39,732 bases of DNA from Candidatus Erabacter solicola. Its GTDB lineage: Bacteria; Vulcanimicrobiota; Vulcanimicrobiia; Vulcanimicrobiales; Vulcanimicrobiaceae. The stretch lies in contig PLDY01000012.1 in assembly GCA_003136895.1 (NCBI GenBank), positions 1 through 39,732 of the forward strand, in the 5' to 3' direction. A program made the translations under genes and the position numbers. The notes beneath the pieces are model-generated. The model was not told the origin of the DNA. It worked only from the letters and a program-made list of their open reading frames with translations, and did not search any database. This document shows, one piece after another, positions 8,234 through 14,991 of the stretch. Positions within the stretch are counted from its first letter, which is position 1; each line of letters begins with the position of its first letter.

Positions 8234-8946
8234 TGTCCACCCGGCCGCCGGTCGTTCGCGTCGAGAAACTCACTAAGATCTACACGGTCGGCGAGCAGAA
8301 AGTGCTCGCGCTGGATCAGATAGACTTGACGCTCGAAGCGGGCGAGTTCGTGGCGGTCATGGGGCCGTCGGGCTCGGGCAAGTCAACGCTGATGCACTTG
8401 GTTGGGTTTCTCGATCGTCCGACGGCGGGCACGTATCTCTTCGAGGGAACGAACGTCAACGACTTTTCATCCGACGATTTGGCCGATCTGCGTTGTCAGC
8501 ATCTCGGGTTCGTCTTCCAGAGCTACAACTTGCTGTCGCGAACCAATGCGATCGAAAACGTCGAGCTGCCGATGATCTATGCCGGCGTGCCCGAGGGCGA
8601 GCGAAAGAAACGTGCGCTCGAGGCGCTCGACGCCGTCGGACTGACGGCGGTGGCGGACCATCAGCCCAATCAGTTGTCGGGCGGCCAGCAACAGCGCGTC
8701 GCAATCGCGCGCGCGCTCGTCAACGATCCGAGTCTGATCCTCGCCGACGAGCCGACGGGAGCGCTCGATACCAAATCGTCCGATGACGTCATGCGCCTCT
8801 TTCGTGAATTGAACGAGCAGCGCGGCATCACGGTTTTTCTCGTGACCCACGAGCCCGATGTCGCGCGTAACGCCAAGCGCATCGTAACCTTCCGCGACGG
8901 TCACATCGTCTCCGACGAACCGGTTGGGCAAGCAGTGATTCGATGA
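8233..8946 (+). CDS. MacB/LolD-type ABC transporter ATP-binding protein
   Basis: A 237-residue nucleotide-binding subunit with all ABC motifs: Walker A GPSGSGKST near residue 45, Q-loop FVFQSYNLL, signature LSGGQQQRVAIARAL near 148, Walker B LILADEPTGALD near 170, and H-loop VTHEPD near 208. The DEPTGALD and QSYNLL sequences are typical of the MacB/LolD/FtsE branch, where ATP hydrolysis drives mechanical movement of an FtsX-type permease and not substrate translocation through the membrane helices. It starts within the adaptor stop codon (TAATG) and overlaps the permease start by 4 bp (ATGA), so the three subunits are made in step. ATPase and permease are separate polypeptides here, unlike E. 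coli MacB, in which they are fused. Confidence 0.92.
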   Translation: MSTRPPVVRVEKLTKIYTVGEQKVLALDQIDLTLEAGEFVAVMGPSGSGKSTLMHLVGFLDRPTAGTYLFEGTNVNDFSSDDLADLRCQHLGFVFQSYNLLSRTNAIENVELPMIYAGVPEGERKKRALEALDAVGLTAVADHQPNQLSGGQQQRVAIARALVNDPSLILADEPTGALDTKSSDDVMRLFRELNEQRGITVFLVTHEPDVARNAKRIVTFRDGHIVSDEPVGQAVIR

Positions 8947-10160
8947 ACGTTCTGGCCATCTTTAAGGTTGCCGGCCGCGCGCTCTTCCGCAACAAAGTGC
9001 GCTCGCTGTTGACGATGCTCGGCATCATCATCGGCGTGGCCGCCGTCATCGTCACGGTCTCGATCGGCGTCGGGGCCCAGCAGTCGGTTTCGGCCCAAAT
9101 CAACGGTCTCGGCAGCAATTTGCTGATCATTTTGCCGGGTTCGGTCACCCAAGGCGGCGCGCGCACCGGTAGCGGCGGAGCATCGACGCTGACGCCCGCC
9201 GACGGTCTGGCGCTCGCCAAGCTGCCGCACGTCGCCGCAGTCTCCCCGCAGGTCAACGCGCGCGCGCAGGTCATTGCGAACGGCAGCAATTGGGCGACCT
9301 CGATCAGCGGCGTCGCGCCGTCATATACGTTCATCCGTACGTGGCCTTTGTCCAGCGGTCTGTTTTTCAGCGACACCGACATCGCGGCCTCGGCCAAGGT
9401 GTGCGTGCTCGGGCAAACCGTCGTCGATAATCTGTGGCCCGACGGAAGTTCGCCGGTCGGCAAGACGCTCTTGATTCGCAACGTGCCCTTCACGATCATC
9501 GGCGTGCTGAAGGCGCGCGGTCAGAGTGCCACGGGCCAGGATCAGGACGATACGGTGCTGATTCCGTTCAGTTCGGCGCTGGAGCGCTTGACGGGCGGAA
9601 CGACGATCGGCACGCTGCTCGTTTCGGCCGATGATACTTCGACGATCGCCTTAGTTCAAAGCGAAGTGACCCAGCTGCTCGAGCAGCGTCATCGCATCAC
9701 CGCGAGCCAACCCGACGACTTTACCGTCCGTAACTTGCAAGACATCGCGAACGCCGCCTCCGCGACGGCTGCCGTGATGGAGTACTTGCTGGCCGGCGTC
9801 GCCGCCGTCTCGCTCGTCGTCGGCGGTATCGGGATCATGAACATCATGCTGGTCTCGGTTACGGAACGCACGCGTGAGATCGGCCTGCGCATCGCGGTCG
9901 GCGCGCGCAGCCTGACGATCCTCATGCAGTTCCTGATCGAAGCGGTACTGCTCTCGTCGGCCGGAGGAGCGATAGGTATCGCGCTCGGGGCGCTCGGCTC
10001 GATCGGGGTCGCGGTCTTCGGCGGCTGGCCGATGGTCATTCCGCCGGCCGCAGTATTCGTGGCCTTCGCCTTTTCCGCACTGACGGGAATCTTCTTCGGG
10101 TACTATCCCGCCTCGCAGGCGGCGAAGATGAATCCGATCGAGGCGCTGCGCTTCGAGTAA
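8943..10160 (+). CDS. MacB/FtsX-family ABC transporter permease
   Basis: A 405-residue permease with the MacB layout. A first transmembrane helix (residues about 20-42, TMLGIIIGVAAVIVTVSIGV) is followed by a large periplasmic MacB-PCD domain (about 45-275). Three C-terminal helices form the FtsX domain (about 280-400), including GGIGIMNIMLVSVTERTREI with the conserved coupling segment TERTREIGLRIAVGA. The C-terminus NPIEALRFE is also family-typical. With the preceding adaptor and ATPase it forms a tripartite exporter that would act on periplasmic substrates. Likely cargo includes peptides, lipids, siderophores or macrolides, but nothing in the sequence selects one. It is the last gene of the operon, ending 17 bp from the convergent helicase gene with no obvious T-tract terminator. 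Confidence 0.9.
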   Translation: MNVLAIFKVAGRALFRNKVRSLLTMLGIIIGVAAVIVTVSIGVGAQQSVSAQINGLGSNLLIILPGSVTQGGARTGSGGASTLTPADGLALAKLPHVAAVSPQVNARAQVIANGSNWATSISGVAPSYTFIRTWPLSSGLFFSDTDIAASAKVCVLGQTVVDNLWPDGSSPVGKTLLIRNVPFTIIGVLKARGQSATGQDQDDTVLIPFSSALERLTGGTTIGTLLVSADDTSTIALVQSEVTQLLEQRHRITASQPDDFTVRNLQDIANAASATAAVMEYLLAGVAAVSLVVGGIGIMNIMLVSVTERTREIGLRIAVGARSLTILMQFLIEAVLLSSAGGAIGIALGALGSIGVAVFGGWPMVIPPAAVFVAFAFSALTGIFFGYYPASQAAKMNPIEALRFE

Positions 10161-10177
10161 CGCGCCCCGAACGGGTT

Positions 10178-11368
10178 CTAGTAGCGCGCGCGCTGCCGGC
10201 GCGCTGGAGCGTGGTGACGAATCGGCATTGCGGCGCTCTCGCTGCGCGGACCGAGATCCGGCACCTTGGTGCGATCCAGGCGCCGGCCGAGACCGCGCTC
10301 GATCAACGCGAAGGTTTTCTCTTCGTCCGCTGAGACGAACGTGATCGCGTCGCCGGTCGCTTGAGCGCGTGCGGTGCGGCCGATACGGTGCACGTAGTCC
10401 TCCGCCGCCGCTGGGACATCGAAGTTGACGACGTGTCCGAGATCGACGATATCGATGCCGCGCGCTGCGATATCGGTCGCGACGAGAATACGATGCTTTC
10501 CGCGCTTGAACTCTTGCAGCGCGCGCGTGCGCTGCGCTTGCGAACGGTCGCCGTGGATCCGCTCGACCGAGATGTTGTTCTTGCTCAAGACCGCAGCCAA
10601 ACGATTCGCGCGCGACTTCGTGCGGGTGAACGCGATCGCGCTATAGATGCCGTTGTCTTTGAGCAATTCGAGCAGCAGGTCGGTCTTGCGCGTCTGGTCG
10701 ACGGTGTATACGGTTTGCGTGATGCCGGCGGCCGGCGCCAGTTTCTCGGAGGCCAAGTTGATGCGCACCGGATCGCGCAGGATGTCGCGCGCCAGCGTGG
10801 CGACGGCGGGCGGGATCGTCGCCGAGAAAAACAGCGTTTGACGCGTGCCCGGAACGTATTTCATGATGCGTCGCACGGCGGGAAGAAAACCGATATCGAG
10901 CATGCGGTCGGCTTCGTCGAGCACGAGGAAGCCGACATCGCCGAGCTTCGCGGTGTTTTGGCCGAGGTGATCGATCAGGCGTCCGGGGGTCGCGACGATG
11001 ATCTCGGTGCCGCGTTGAAACGCTTCGGCTTGCCGGCCGAAGCTGACGCCGCCGTAGACTGCGGCGACGCGCACTTTAGTGTGCGCGCCGAGCTTCGCGA
11101 TGTGGTCGGCGACTTGAATGGCAAGTTCGCGGGTGGGAACGAGCACGAGCGCGCGAGTCTTGCCGCGCGGCAGGTTTGCGATCGCGGCGAGCAGCGGTAG
11201 ACCGAAGGCGGCGGATTTGCCGCTGCCGGTCGCAGCGTTCGCGAGCACGTCGCGGCCCGCGAGGGCCGGCGGAATCGCCGCGAGTTGAACCGGGGTGGGT
11301 TCGGTGAACCCTAAATCGTGCACGGCACGGAGCAGCGCCGGCGGCAGCGCCAAGGAAGCGAAGGTCAT
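10178..11368 (-). CDS. rhlE: DEAD-box ATP-dependent RNA helicase, RhlE-like
   Basis: A 396-residue DEAD-box helicase. It has the Q motif (F3, then GFTEPTPVQ), motif I ATGSGKS at residues 46-52, motif Ia VPTRELA, Ib TPGRL, motif II VLDEADRMLDIGF, motif III FFSATIP, motif V ATDIAARGIDI and motif VI HRIGRTARA. The spacing and the LDIGFLPAVRRIMK sequence fit RhlE. A short basic tail (HHAPARRQRARY) follows the helicase core and probably aids RNA binding. The enzyme unwinds short RNA duplexes in ribosome assembly or mRNA turnover. The start at 11368 (MTFASLALPP) fits the family. The frame runs on upstream to 11527 into the ABC-F gene, but that extension is Arg/Pro-rich and unlike the family. The gene lies 98 bp downstream of the ABC-F stop. 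Confidence 0.9.
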   Translation of the reverse strand: MTFASLALPPALLRAVHDLGFTEPTPVQLAAIPPALAGRDVLANAATGSGKSAAFGLPLLAAIANLPRGKTRALVLVPTRELAIQVADHIAKLGAHTKVRVAAVYGGVSFGRQAEAFQRGTEIIVATPGRLIDHLGQNTAKLGDVGFLVLDEADRMLDIGFLPAVRRIMKYVPGTRQTLFFSATIPPAVATLARDILRDPVRINLASEKLAPAAGITQTVYTVDQTRKTDLLLELLKDNGIYSAIAFTRTKSRANRLAAVLSKNNISVERIHGDRSQAQRTRALQEFKRGKHRILVATDIAARGIDIVDLGHVVNFDVPAAAEDYVHRIGRTARAQATGDAITFVSADEEKTFALIERGLGRRLDRTKVPDLGPRSESAAMPIRHHAPARRQRARY

Positions 11369-11466
11369 GTTTTTCGTCGATCGTTTCGAAGTGTGCGCGG
11401 GTCGATCGGCTTCGAAAGATCGCGCGAGGGTGACAGGTCGCGCCTGGGGCGCTTCAACTGAACGGC

Positions 11467-13290
11467 CTAGTCTCTCACGTCCTGGGCCTCGGGGTCTACT
11501 CCTATTGTCGCCTCCAGGCGCTCCCACTCGGCTAGCGCGCCCGCACCTTCACGCCGATTGCGCTCCAAATCACGGTTGAGTTCCACGACGGCCTGCGGAT
11601 CGTCGTACAGATCGGTCTGCGCGAACTGGGCCTCGAGCGTGGCGCGCTCGACGTCCAAATCTGCGACGCGCCTCTCGGCATCCGCAAGCGCCCGCTTGCG
11701 ACGGCCGGCATCGAGTTTCGCTTCGTGCGTCGCCCGCCGCTCGAGGCTACCGGGTTTCGTTGGCTGATCCGGGCGAAGCGCTTCAGGGTTCCCGTGAAGT
11801 TCGTGCTGCAAACGTTCGTACTTTTCGTAGTCGCCGTGGAAGACAATCGCTGCGCCGTCGCGGATCGCAACGACCCGTTCGCCGAGCCGCTTGAGTAAGT
11901 AACGATCGTGGGAGATGACGAAGAGCGCACCGTCGTAAGCGGCAAGTACGTCCTCGAGCGCTTCGCGGCTCGCGATATCCAGATCGTTGGTCGGCTCATC
12001 GAGAAAGAGACAGTCGGCACGCTGCGCCATCAGGCGCGCCAGCATGATGCGCCGGCGCTCGCCTCCCGAAAATGCTTCGACGAGTTTGTCGCCGGAGTCA
12101 CCTCCGAGATTGAGCCGTCCGAGCAACCCGCGCGCGTCGCGATCGGTAACACCCATCGCCATGACGGCCTCGCAAGCGGTGACGCCGGGCGGAAGGTCGT
12201 CGACCGAAGATTGCGCGTAGGCGGCCGTAGTGAGACCCGTTCCGTAGCGCACGCTGCCGGCGTCGGGCACGAGATCGCCGCTGAGAATACGAAGGAAGGT
12301 CGATTTCCCCGATCCGTTCGGACCGACGATGACCACTCGGTCACCGCGCGCAAAGTGTGCGCTGACGTTCGTGAAGAGCGGCTGGCCGTACGCCTTCGAA
12401 ACTCCGTTCACCTCGACGGCGCTACCGCGTGTCGCGCGCCGCGCCGCGCTGAGCGAGACGCCGATGCTGCGACGCTCGCTCTCGGGAGCGGCCGGCGCGT
12501 CGAGTTTCGCGAGCGCCTTCTCGCGGCTGCGGACGTGACTATAATTGTGCGAGCCGTGGGTGCGCAGTTCGTCGATCACGGCCTGTTGACGCTTGCGCTC
12601 CGTCAGCGCCAGTTCGTAATCGCGACGTTGCTGTTTCCGACGCCGTTCGCGCTCCTCCAGATAGCTCGAGTAGGCGCGGCCCGGCGTGACCTCGTAGAGC
12701 GAGAGCGTGCCGCTATCGAGTTCCCAGATTTGTGTTGCGACCGTCTCTAGAAAGTACCGATCGTGCGAAACGATCAGGCACGCGCGCGGATCGCGCGTGA
12801 TGTAGGTTTCGAGCCAGCGCACCGTGTCCAGATCGAGGTGATTGGTCGGCTCGTCGAGCACGAGCCAGTCCGGCTGTTCGAGCAGCGTGCGCGCGAGCAG
12901 CGCCCGCGTGCGTTGGCCGCCGGAGAACTCGCGCAACGGACGGCTTAACTCGCTTTCGGCGAAGTCGAAGTGGTTGAGGGTCGCGCGCATCTCCCATTCT
13001 TGTGCTACGCCGCGGGCGAGGGCTTCCGCGAACGTGGCCGCCAAAGTCTGCGCACCGTTTTCGGCAGCATCTTGGGCCAGGTAACCCAAGCGCTGCTCGC
13101 GTGCGCGCGCCAGCGTGCCACCGTCGGGAAGATCGACGCCCGCGATCAGACGAACGAGTGAGGACTTCCCCGCGCCGTTCGGTCCGACCAAACCGATCTT
13201 GTCGCCGGTTCGGAGGACGCCGGAAAGGTCCGAGAAGACGTCGTTCGCGCCATAATGGCGAGCGAGAGCACTGAAGCGCACGATCTCCAT
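11467..13290 (-). CDS. ABC-F family ribosome-associated ATPase
   Basis: A 607-residue soluble protein with two ABC domains in one chain and no membrane segment. Domain 1 has Walker A GPNGAGKSS at residues 36-43, signature EFSGGQRTRALLARTLL and Walker B WLVLDEPTNHLDLDT. Domain 2 has GPNGSGKST near 325, signature AFSGGERRRIMLARLM and DCLFLDEPTNDLDIAS. The linker between them (about 195-285) is the charged helical P-site tRNA interaction segment. The last about 75 residues form a coiled coil (EAKLDAGRRKRALADAERRV onward), as in Uup and YdiF. ABC-F proteins bind the ribosomal E site and relieve stalled translation or confer antibiotic protection. The organisation fits a Uup/YdiF-like housekeeping member better than a resistance factor. 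It follows the DUF1003 gene by 13 bp. Confidence 0.92.
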   Translation of the reverse strand: MEIVRFSALARHYGANDVFSDLSGVLRTGDKIGLVGPNGAGKSSLVRLIAGVDLPDGGTLARAREQRLGYLAQDAAENGAQTLAATFAEALARGVAQEWEMRATLNHFDFAESELSRPLREFSGGQRTRALLARTLLEQPDWLVLDEPTNHLDLDTVRWLETYITRDPRACLIVSHDRYFLETVATQIWELDSGTLSLYEVTPGRAYSSYLEERERRRKQQRRDYELALTERKRQQAVIDELRTHGSHNYSHVRSREKALAKLDAPAAPESERRSIGVSLSAARRATRGSAVEVNGVSKAYGQPLFTNVSAHFARGDRVVIVGPNGSGKSTFLRILSGDLVPDAGSVRYGTGLTTAAYAQSSVDDLPPGVTACEAVMAMGVTDRDARGLLGRLNLGGDSGDKLVEAFSGGERRRIMLARLMAQRADCLFLDEPTNDLDIASREALEDVLAAYDGALFVISHDRYLLKRLGERVVAIRDGAAIVFHGDYEKYERLQHELHGNPEALRPDQPTKPGSLERRATHEAKLDAGRRKRALADAERRVADLDVERATLEAQFAQTDLYDDPQAVVELNRDLERNRREGAGALAEWERLEATIGVDPEAQDVRD

Positions 13291-13303
13291 GACGGGCCGA
13301 GCG

Positions 13304-13771
13304 TTACTTGCTAGAGTCTTCCGTCGCCAGCCGGTTGATCATCGCTTTGACCTCCTCGACGTTCAATTCGGTCTTGAGCGCGATGGCGAGCAAGATCTGC
13401 TCCTGAAGCTCTTGGTGATAGAGCAGTCGCGAGATCGCATCGTGATCGTGTTCCGCGCGCAATTCGGCATGCGCCGATGACTGGCGCTGTCCCACGGCAA
13501 GGATGAAGATCAAGATCAACTGCAAGACGTTCGAACACGTCAGCAAAAACGCGAAGGGAAAGGGATCCATCTTGCTGACGATGCCGAGCGGAATCCAGAT
13601 GGCTTGGAGCAGGATGGCCAAGAACAGCGCGAGCGGCGCGCCCGTCCAGTCGGCCACGCGTTTGCAGAAGCGTTCGACCGGCGAGAGTTGCTCGGCGTGC
13701 TCGTTGTTGACGTCGTGAACGAGGGGATGGTCCCCGACCGACGCGGGCTGCGTTGTACTGTTCATCGTCAT
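13304..13771 (-). CDS. DUF1003 membrane protein
   Basis: A 155-residue protein of the DUF1003 family. A short polar N-terminus leads to two close transmembrane helices (about residues 45-65, PLALFLAILLQAIWIPLGIV, and 73-97, FLLTCSNVLQLILIFILAVG). They are joined by a loop containing DPFPFAF, and followed by the conserved basic/acidic segment QRQSSAHAELRAEHD and a C-terminal helical tail. The function of the family is unknown. The ATG at 13771 is preceded by TATACT and a 6-nt spacer, suggesting a leaderless mRNA; a second ATG two codons later is possible. It starts 33 nt from the end of a decayed Fic gene and is probably co-transcribed with the ABC-F gene 13 bp downstream. Confidence 0.85.
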   Translation of the reverse strand: MTMNSTTQPASVGDHPLVHDVNNEHAEQLSPVERFCKRVADWTGAPLALFLAILLQAIWIPLGIVSKMDPFPFAFLLTCSNVLQLILIFILAVGQRQSSAHAELRAEHDHDAISRLLYHQELQEQILLAIALKTELNVEEVKAMINRLATEDSSK

Positions 13772-13777
13772 AGGCTC

Positions 13778-13783
13778 AGTATA
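13778..13783 (-). promoter_or_regulatory. Candidate -10 hexamer of a leaderless promoter (DUF1003 gene)
   Basis: The minus strand reads TATACT (5 of 6 to the TATAAT consensus), GAGCCT, then ATG. The hexamer ends 6 nt before the start codon, and there is no Shine-Dalgarno, so transcription should begin at the A of the ATG. The -35 region is poor. It lies inside sequence left over from the Fic remnant. Confidence 0.5.
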
Positions 13784-13803
13784 GCAGGCAAGCGGTGCAG
13801 GCG

Positions 13804-14016
13804 TGTGGAGCGAAAGGAGTCGGCGTGTTTGGCCGGTCGAGTCTGCGAAAGTAAACGACGATGGATTTCCAGGATTCGCGCAACGGTCATCTGCGCGCCA
13901 GCGTCGTTCATCGCAAACGTCATCGCGTCAACATTGTCCAGAGCCTCAAGGGCGGTGACGTCTCGCACTTCGCGGCCTTGCGCGCGGTCGGCCTCGGCTC
14001 GTAAACGGCCGTAACC
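13804..14016 (-). pseudogene. Remnant of a Fic-family gene (N-terminal part only)
   Basis: The minus strand encodes about 71 residues resembling the Fic N-terminal region just before the catalytic domain. GRLRAEADRAQGREVRDVTA leads into LEALDNVDAMTFAMNDAG, followed by MTVARILEIHRRLL and AKHADSFRST. In intact Fic proteins of this type, the last piece is followed by QNWIGG, then the HPFxxGNGR AMP-transferase site. Here the sequence changes to RLHRLPAILSL and stops at 13768. The upstream part (the inhibitory SSxIEG region) is also missing, replaced by the promoter of the next gene. The frame has no credible start. I read it as the decayed fragment of a Fic enzyme, perhaps once part of a toxin-antitoxin pair. 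Resemblance was judged by eye, not by alignment. Confidence 0.6.
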
Positions 14017-14037
14017 GGGCCGCTCCGCTGCCGCCTG

Positions 14038-14066
14038 TTGACATCCCCTCTCCAGCGATGTATATT
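14038..14066 (+). promoter_or_regulatory. Sigma70-type promoter for the membrane protein/regulator pair
   Basis: TTGACA (14038-14043, exact -35 consensus) and TATATT (14061-14066, 5 of 6 to the -10 consensus) are separated by the ideal 17 bp. The predicted start near 14073 lies inside the palindrome at 14065-14097, giving a leader of about 38 nt before the ATG at 14111. This is by far the best-formed promoter in the window and stands out as AT-rich in a GC-rich setting. Confidence 0.75.
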
Positions 14067-14097
14067 CAGAATAGTCTACAAAGCAGACTATTCTGAA
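14065..14097 (+). promoter_or_regulatory. Perfect 13-bp inverted repeat overlapping the transcription start (probable operator)
   Basis: Arms 14065-14077 (TTCAGAATAGTCT) and 14085-14097 are perfect reverse complements around the 7-nt spacer ACAAAGC. The repeat begins at the last two bases of the -10 hexamer and spans the predicted +1, the classic place for a repressor. The operon it controls encodes a winged-helix regulator (14681-14959), so autoregulation is the simplest reading. The same bases could form a hairpin in the mRNA leader, but no T-tract follows. Confidence 0.6.
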
Positions 14098-14110
14098 AAA
14101 CGAGTGTTTT

Positions 14111-14677
14111 ATGGATGCCTCTGAAGCCCAAGACCATATCGAGATGGTCGACCGGATCCTGACCCGCGCCGAAGGGCCACTCTGCCTGAGCGCGTTTCCG
14201 TTCATTATTTGGGGGCTGGCGGGCGCGGTCATGAACGTCGTCGTGCAACTGGTCATCGTCCAGCATTACACGGTGTGGCTCTACGCGGTCGCGGCCGGCA
14301 CGCTCTTCCTCGCCGTCGGTCTCTCGATCGTGTGGGGGCAGCGCTTGCGCGGCGCGGAGCGGCGCACGCTCGTCGATCGCCAAGTTTTTTACGCCTTCAA
14401 CATGGCGTGGGTCATCGCGTTCATCGCTCAGATCGGCGCGGGAAATATTTTCGCGCAATGGGCGCAAGCGGGGCTCTGGCTGCTCATGTACGGCGCGGCG
14501 ATGATCTTCGTTGCGATTCTCGTGCGCAGTTTGCCGGTCTTTATCGGCGGCTCTATCTTACTCGCCGCGCTCGTCGTTGCGAATTTCTCCTTGCCGTTCG
14601 CCGGTTACGTCTTGGCGGCGGGCGACGTGATCGGCATGACCGGCACGGGCATCGTACTTTACGCGACCCGTCGCTGA
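14111..14677 (+). CDS. Multi-pass membrane protein of unknown function
   Basis: A 188-residue protein with five or six predicted transmembrane helices. After an amphipathic start (MDASEAQDHIEMVDRILTRA), hydrophobic stretches begin near residues 27, 58, 95, 118, 140 and 160 (for example FPFIIWGLAGAVMNVVVQLV). A basic loop at about 77-90 (RLRGAERRTL) is probably cytoplasmic. I recognise no named family. It is controlled by the strong promoter and palindrome just upstream and lies 3 bp before a winged-helix regulator gene. Membrane protein plus small regulator in one autoregulated unit is a common arrangement for stress or differentiation sensors, but the signal is unknown. No strong Shine-Dalgarno precedes the ATG (ACGAGTGTTTT). 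Confidence 0.75.
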   Translation: MDASEAQDHIEMVDRILTRAEGPLCLSAFPFIIWGLAGAVMNVVVQLVIVQHYTVWLYAVAAGTLFLAVGLSIVWGQRLRGAERRTLVDRQVFYAFNMAWVIAFIAQIGAGNIFAQWAQAGLWLLMYGAAMIFVAILVRSLPVFIGGSILLAALVVANFSLPFAGYVLAAGDVIGMTGTGIVLYATRR

Positions 14678-14680
14678 TTC

Positions 14681-14959
14681 ATGGACGAACTCTTGCTCTC
14701 GAAGATCCGCCTCGGCGCGATCGCCGAGTTGCTCAACGCCGATTGGGTGACGTTCGGCGCGCTGCAAAAAGCGATCGGCACGACCAACGGCAACCTCGGG
14801 GCGCACCTAGCGAAGCTCGTCGAAGCCGGTTATATCTCAGAAGAAAAGACCTTCGTCGAGCGCCGGCCGCAGACGCGCTACCGCTTAACTGAAATCGGCC
14901 GTGGCGCCTTCATCAAACATGTTACCGAAATGCAAGCTCTCCTCAAGCGCGCGCAGTAG
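14681..14959 (+). CDS. Winged-helix transcriptional regulator (HTH_34/ArsR-like)
   Basis: A 92-residue stand-alone winged helix-turn-helix protein. LLSKIRLGAIAELLNADWV is helix 1 and the lead-in, and FGALQKAIGTTNGNLGAHLA is the helix-turn-helix whose second half is the recognition helix. KLVEAGYISEEKTFVERRPQ is the beta wing, followed by YRLTEIGRGAF and a C-terminal dimerisation helix. The TNGNLGAHLAKLVEAGY signature is that of the HTH_34 group ('winged helix DNA-binding domain', related to MarR/ArsR/PadR). No metal-binding cysteines are present, so metal sensing as in classical ArsR is unlikely. It lies 3 bp after the membrane protein gene, in one transcript. It is the prime candidate to bind the palindrome at 14065-14097. 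Confidence 0.85.
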   Translation: MDELLLSKIRLGAIAELLNADWVTFGALQKAIGTTNGNLGAHLAKLVEAGYISEEKTFVERRPQTRYRLTEIGRGAFIKHVTEMQALLKRAQ

Positions 14960-14991
14960 CGCGCGAACACCGGCCGTTTAAGGACTCCACC

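Noticed and set aside
11369-11527. Longer N-terminus of the RhlE helicase
   Set aside because: Runs into the ABC-F gene, is Arg/Pro-rich and unlike the family N-terminus; the ATG at 11368 fits the Q-motif spacing.
13861-14004. 47-codon plus-strand ORF (MDFQDSRNGHLRAS...)
   Set aside because: Lies exactly antisense to the Fic remnant, lacks a ribosome binding site, and the minus-strand resemblance explains the sequence better.
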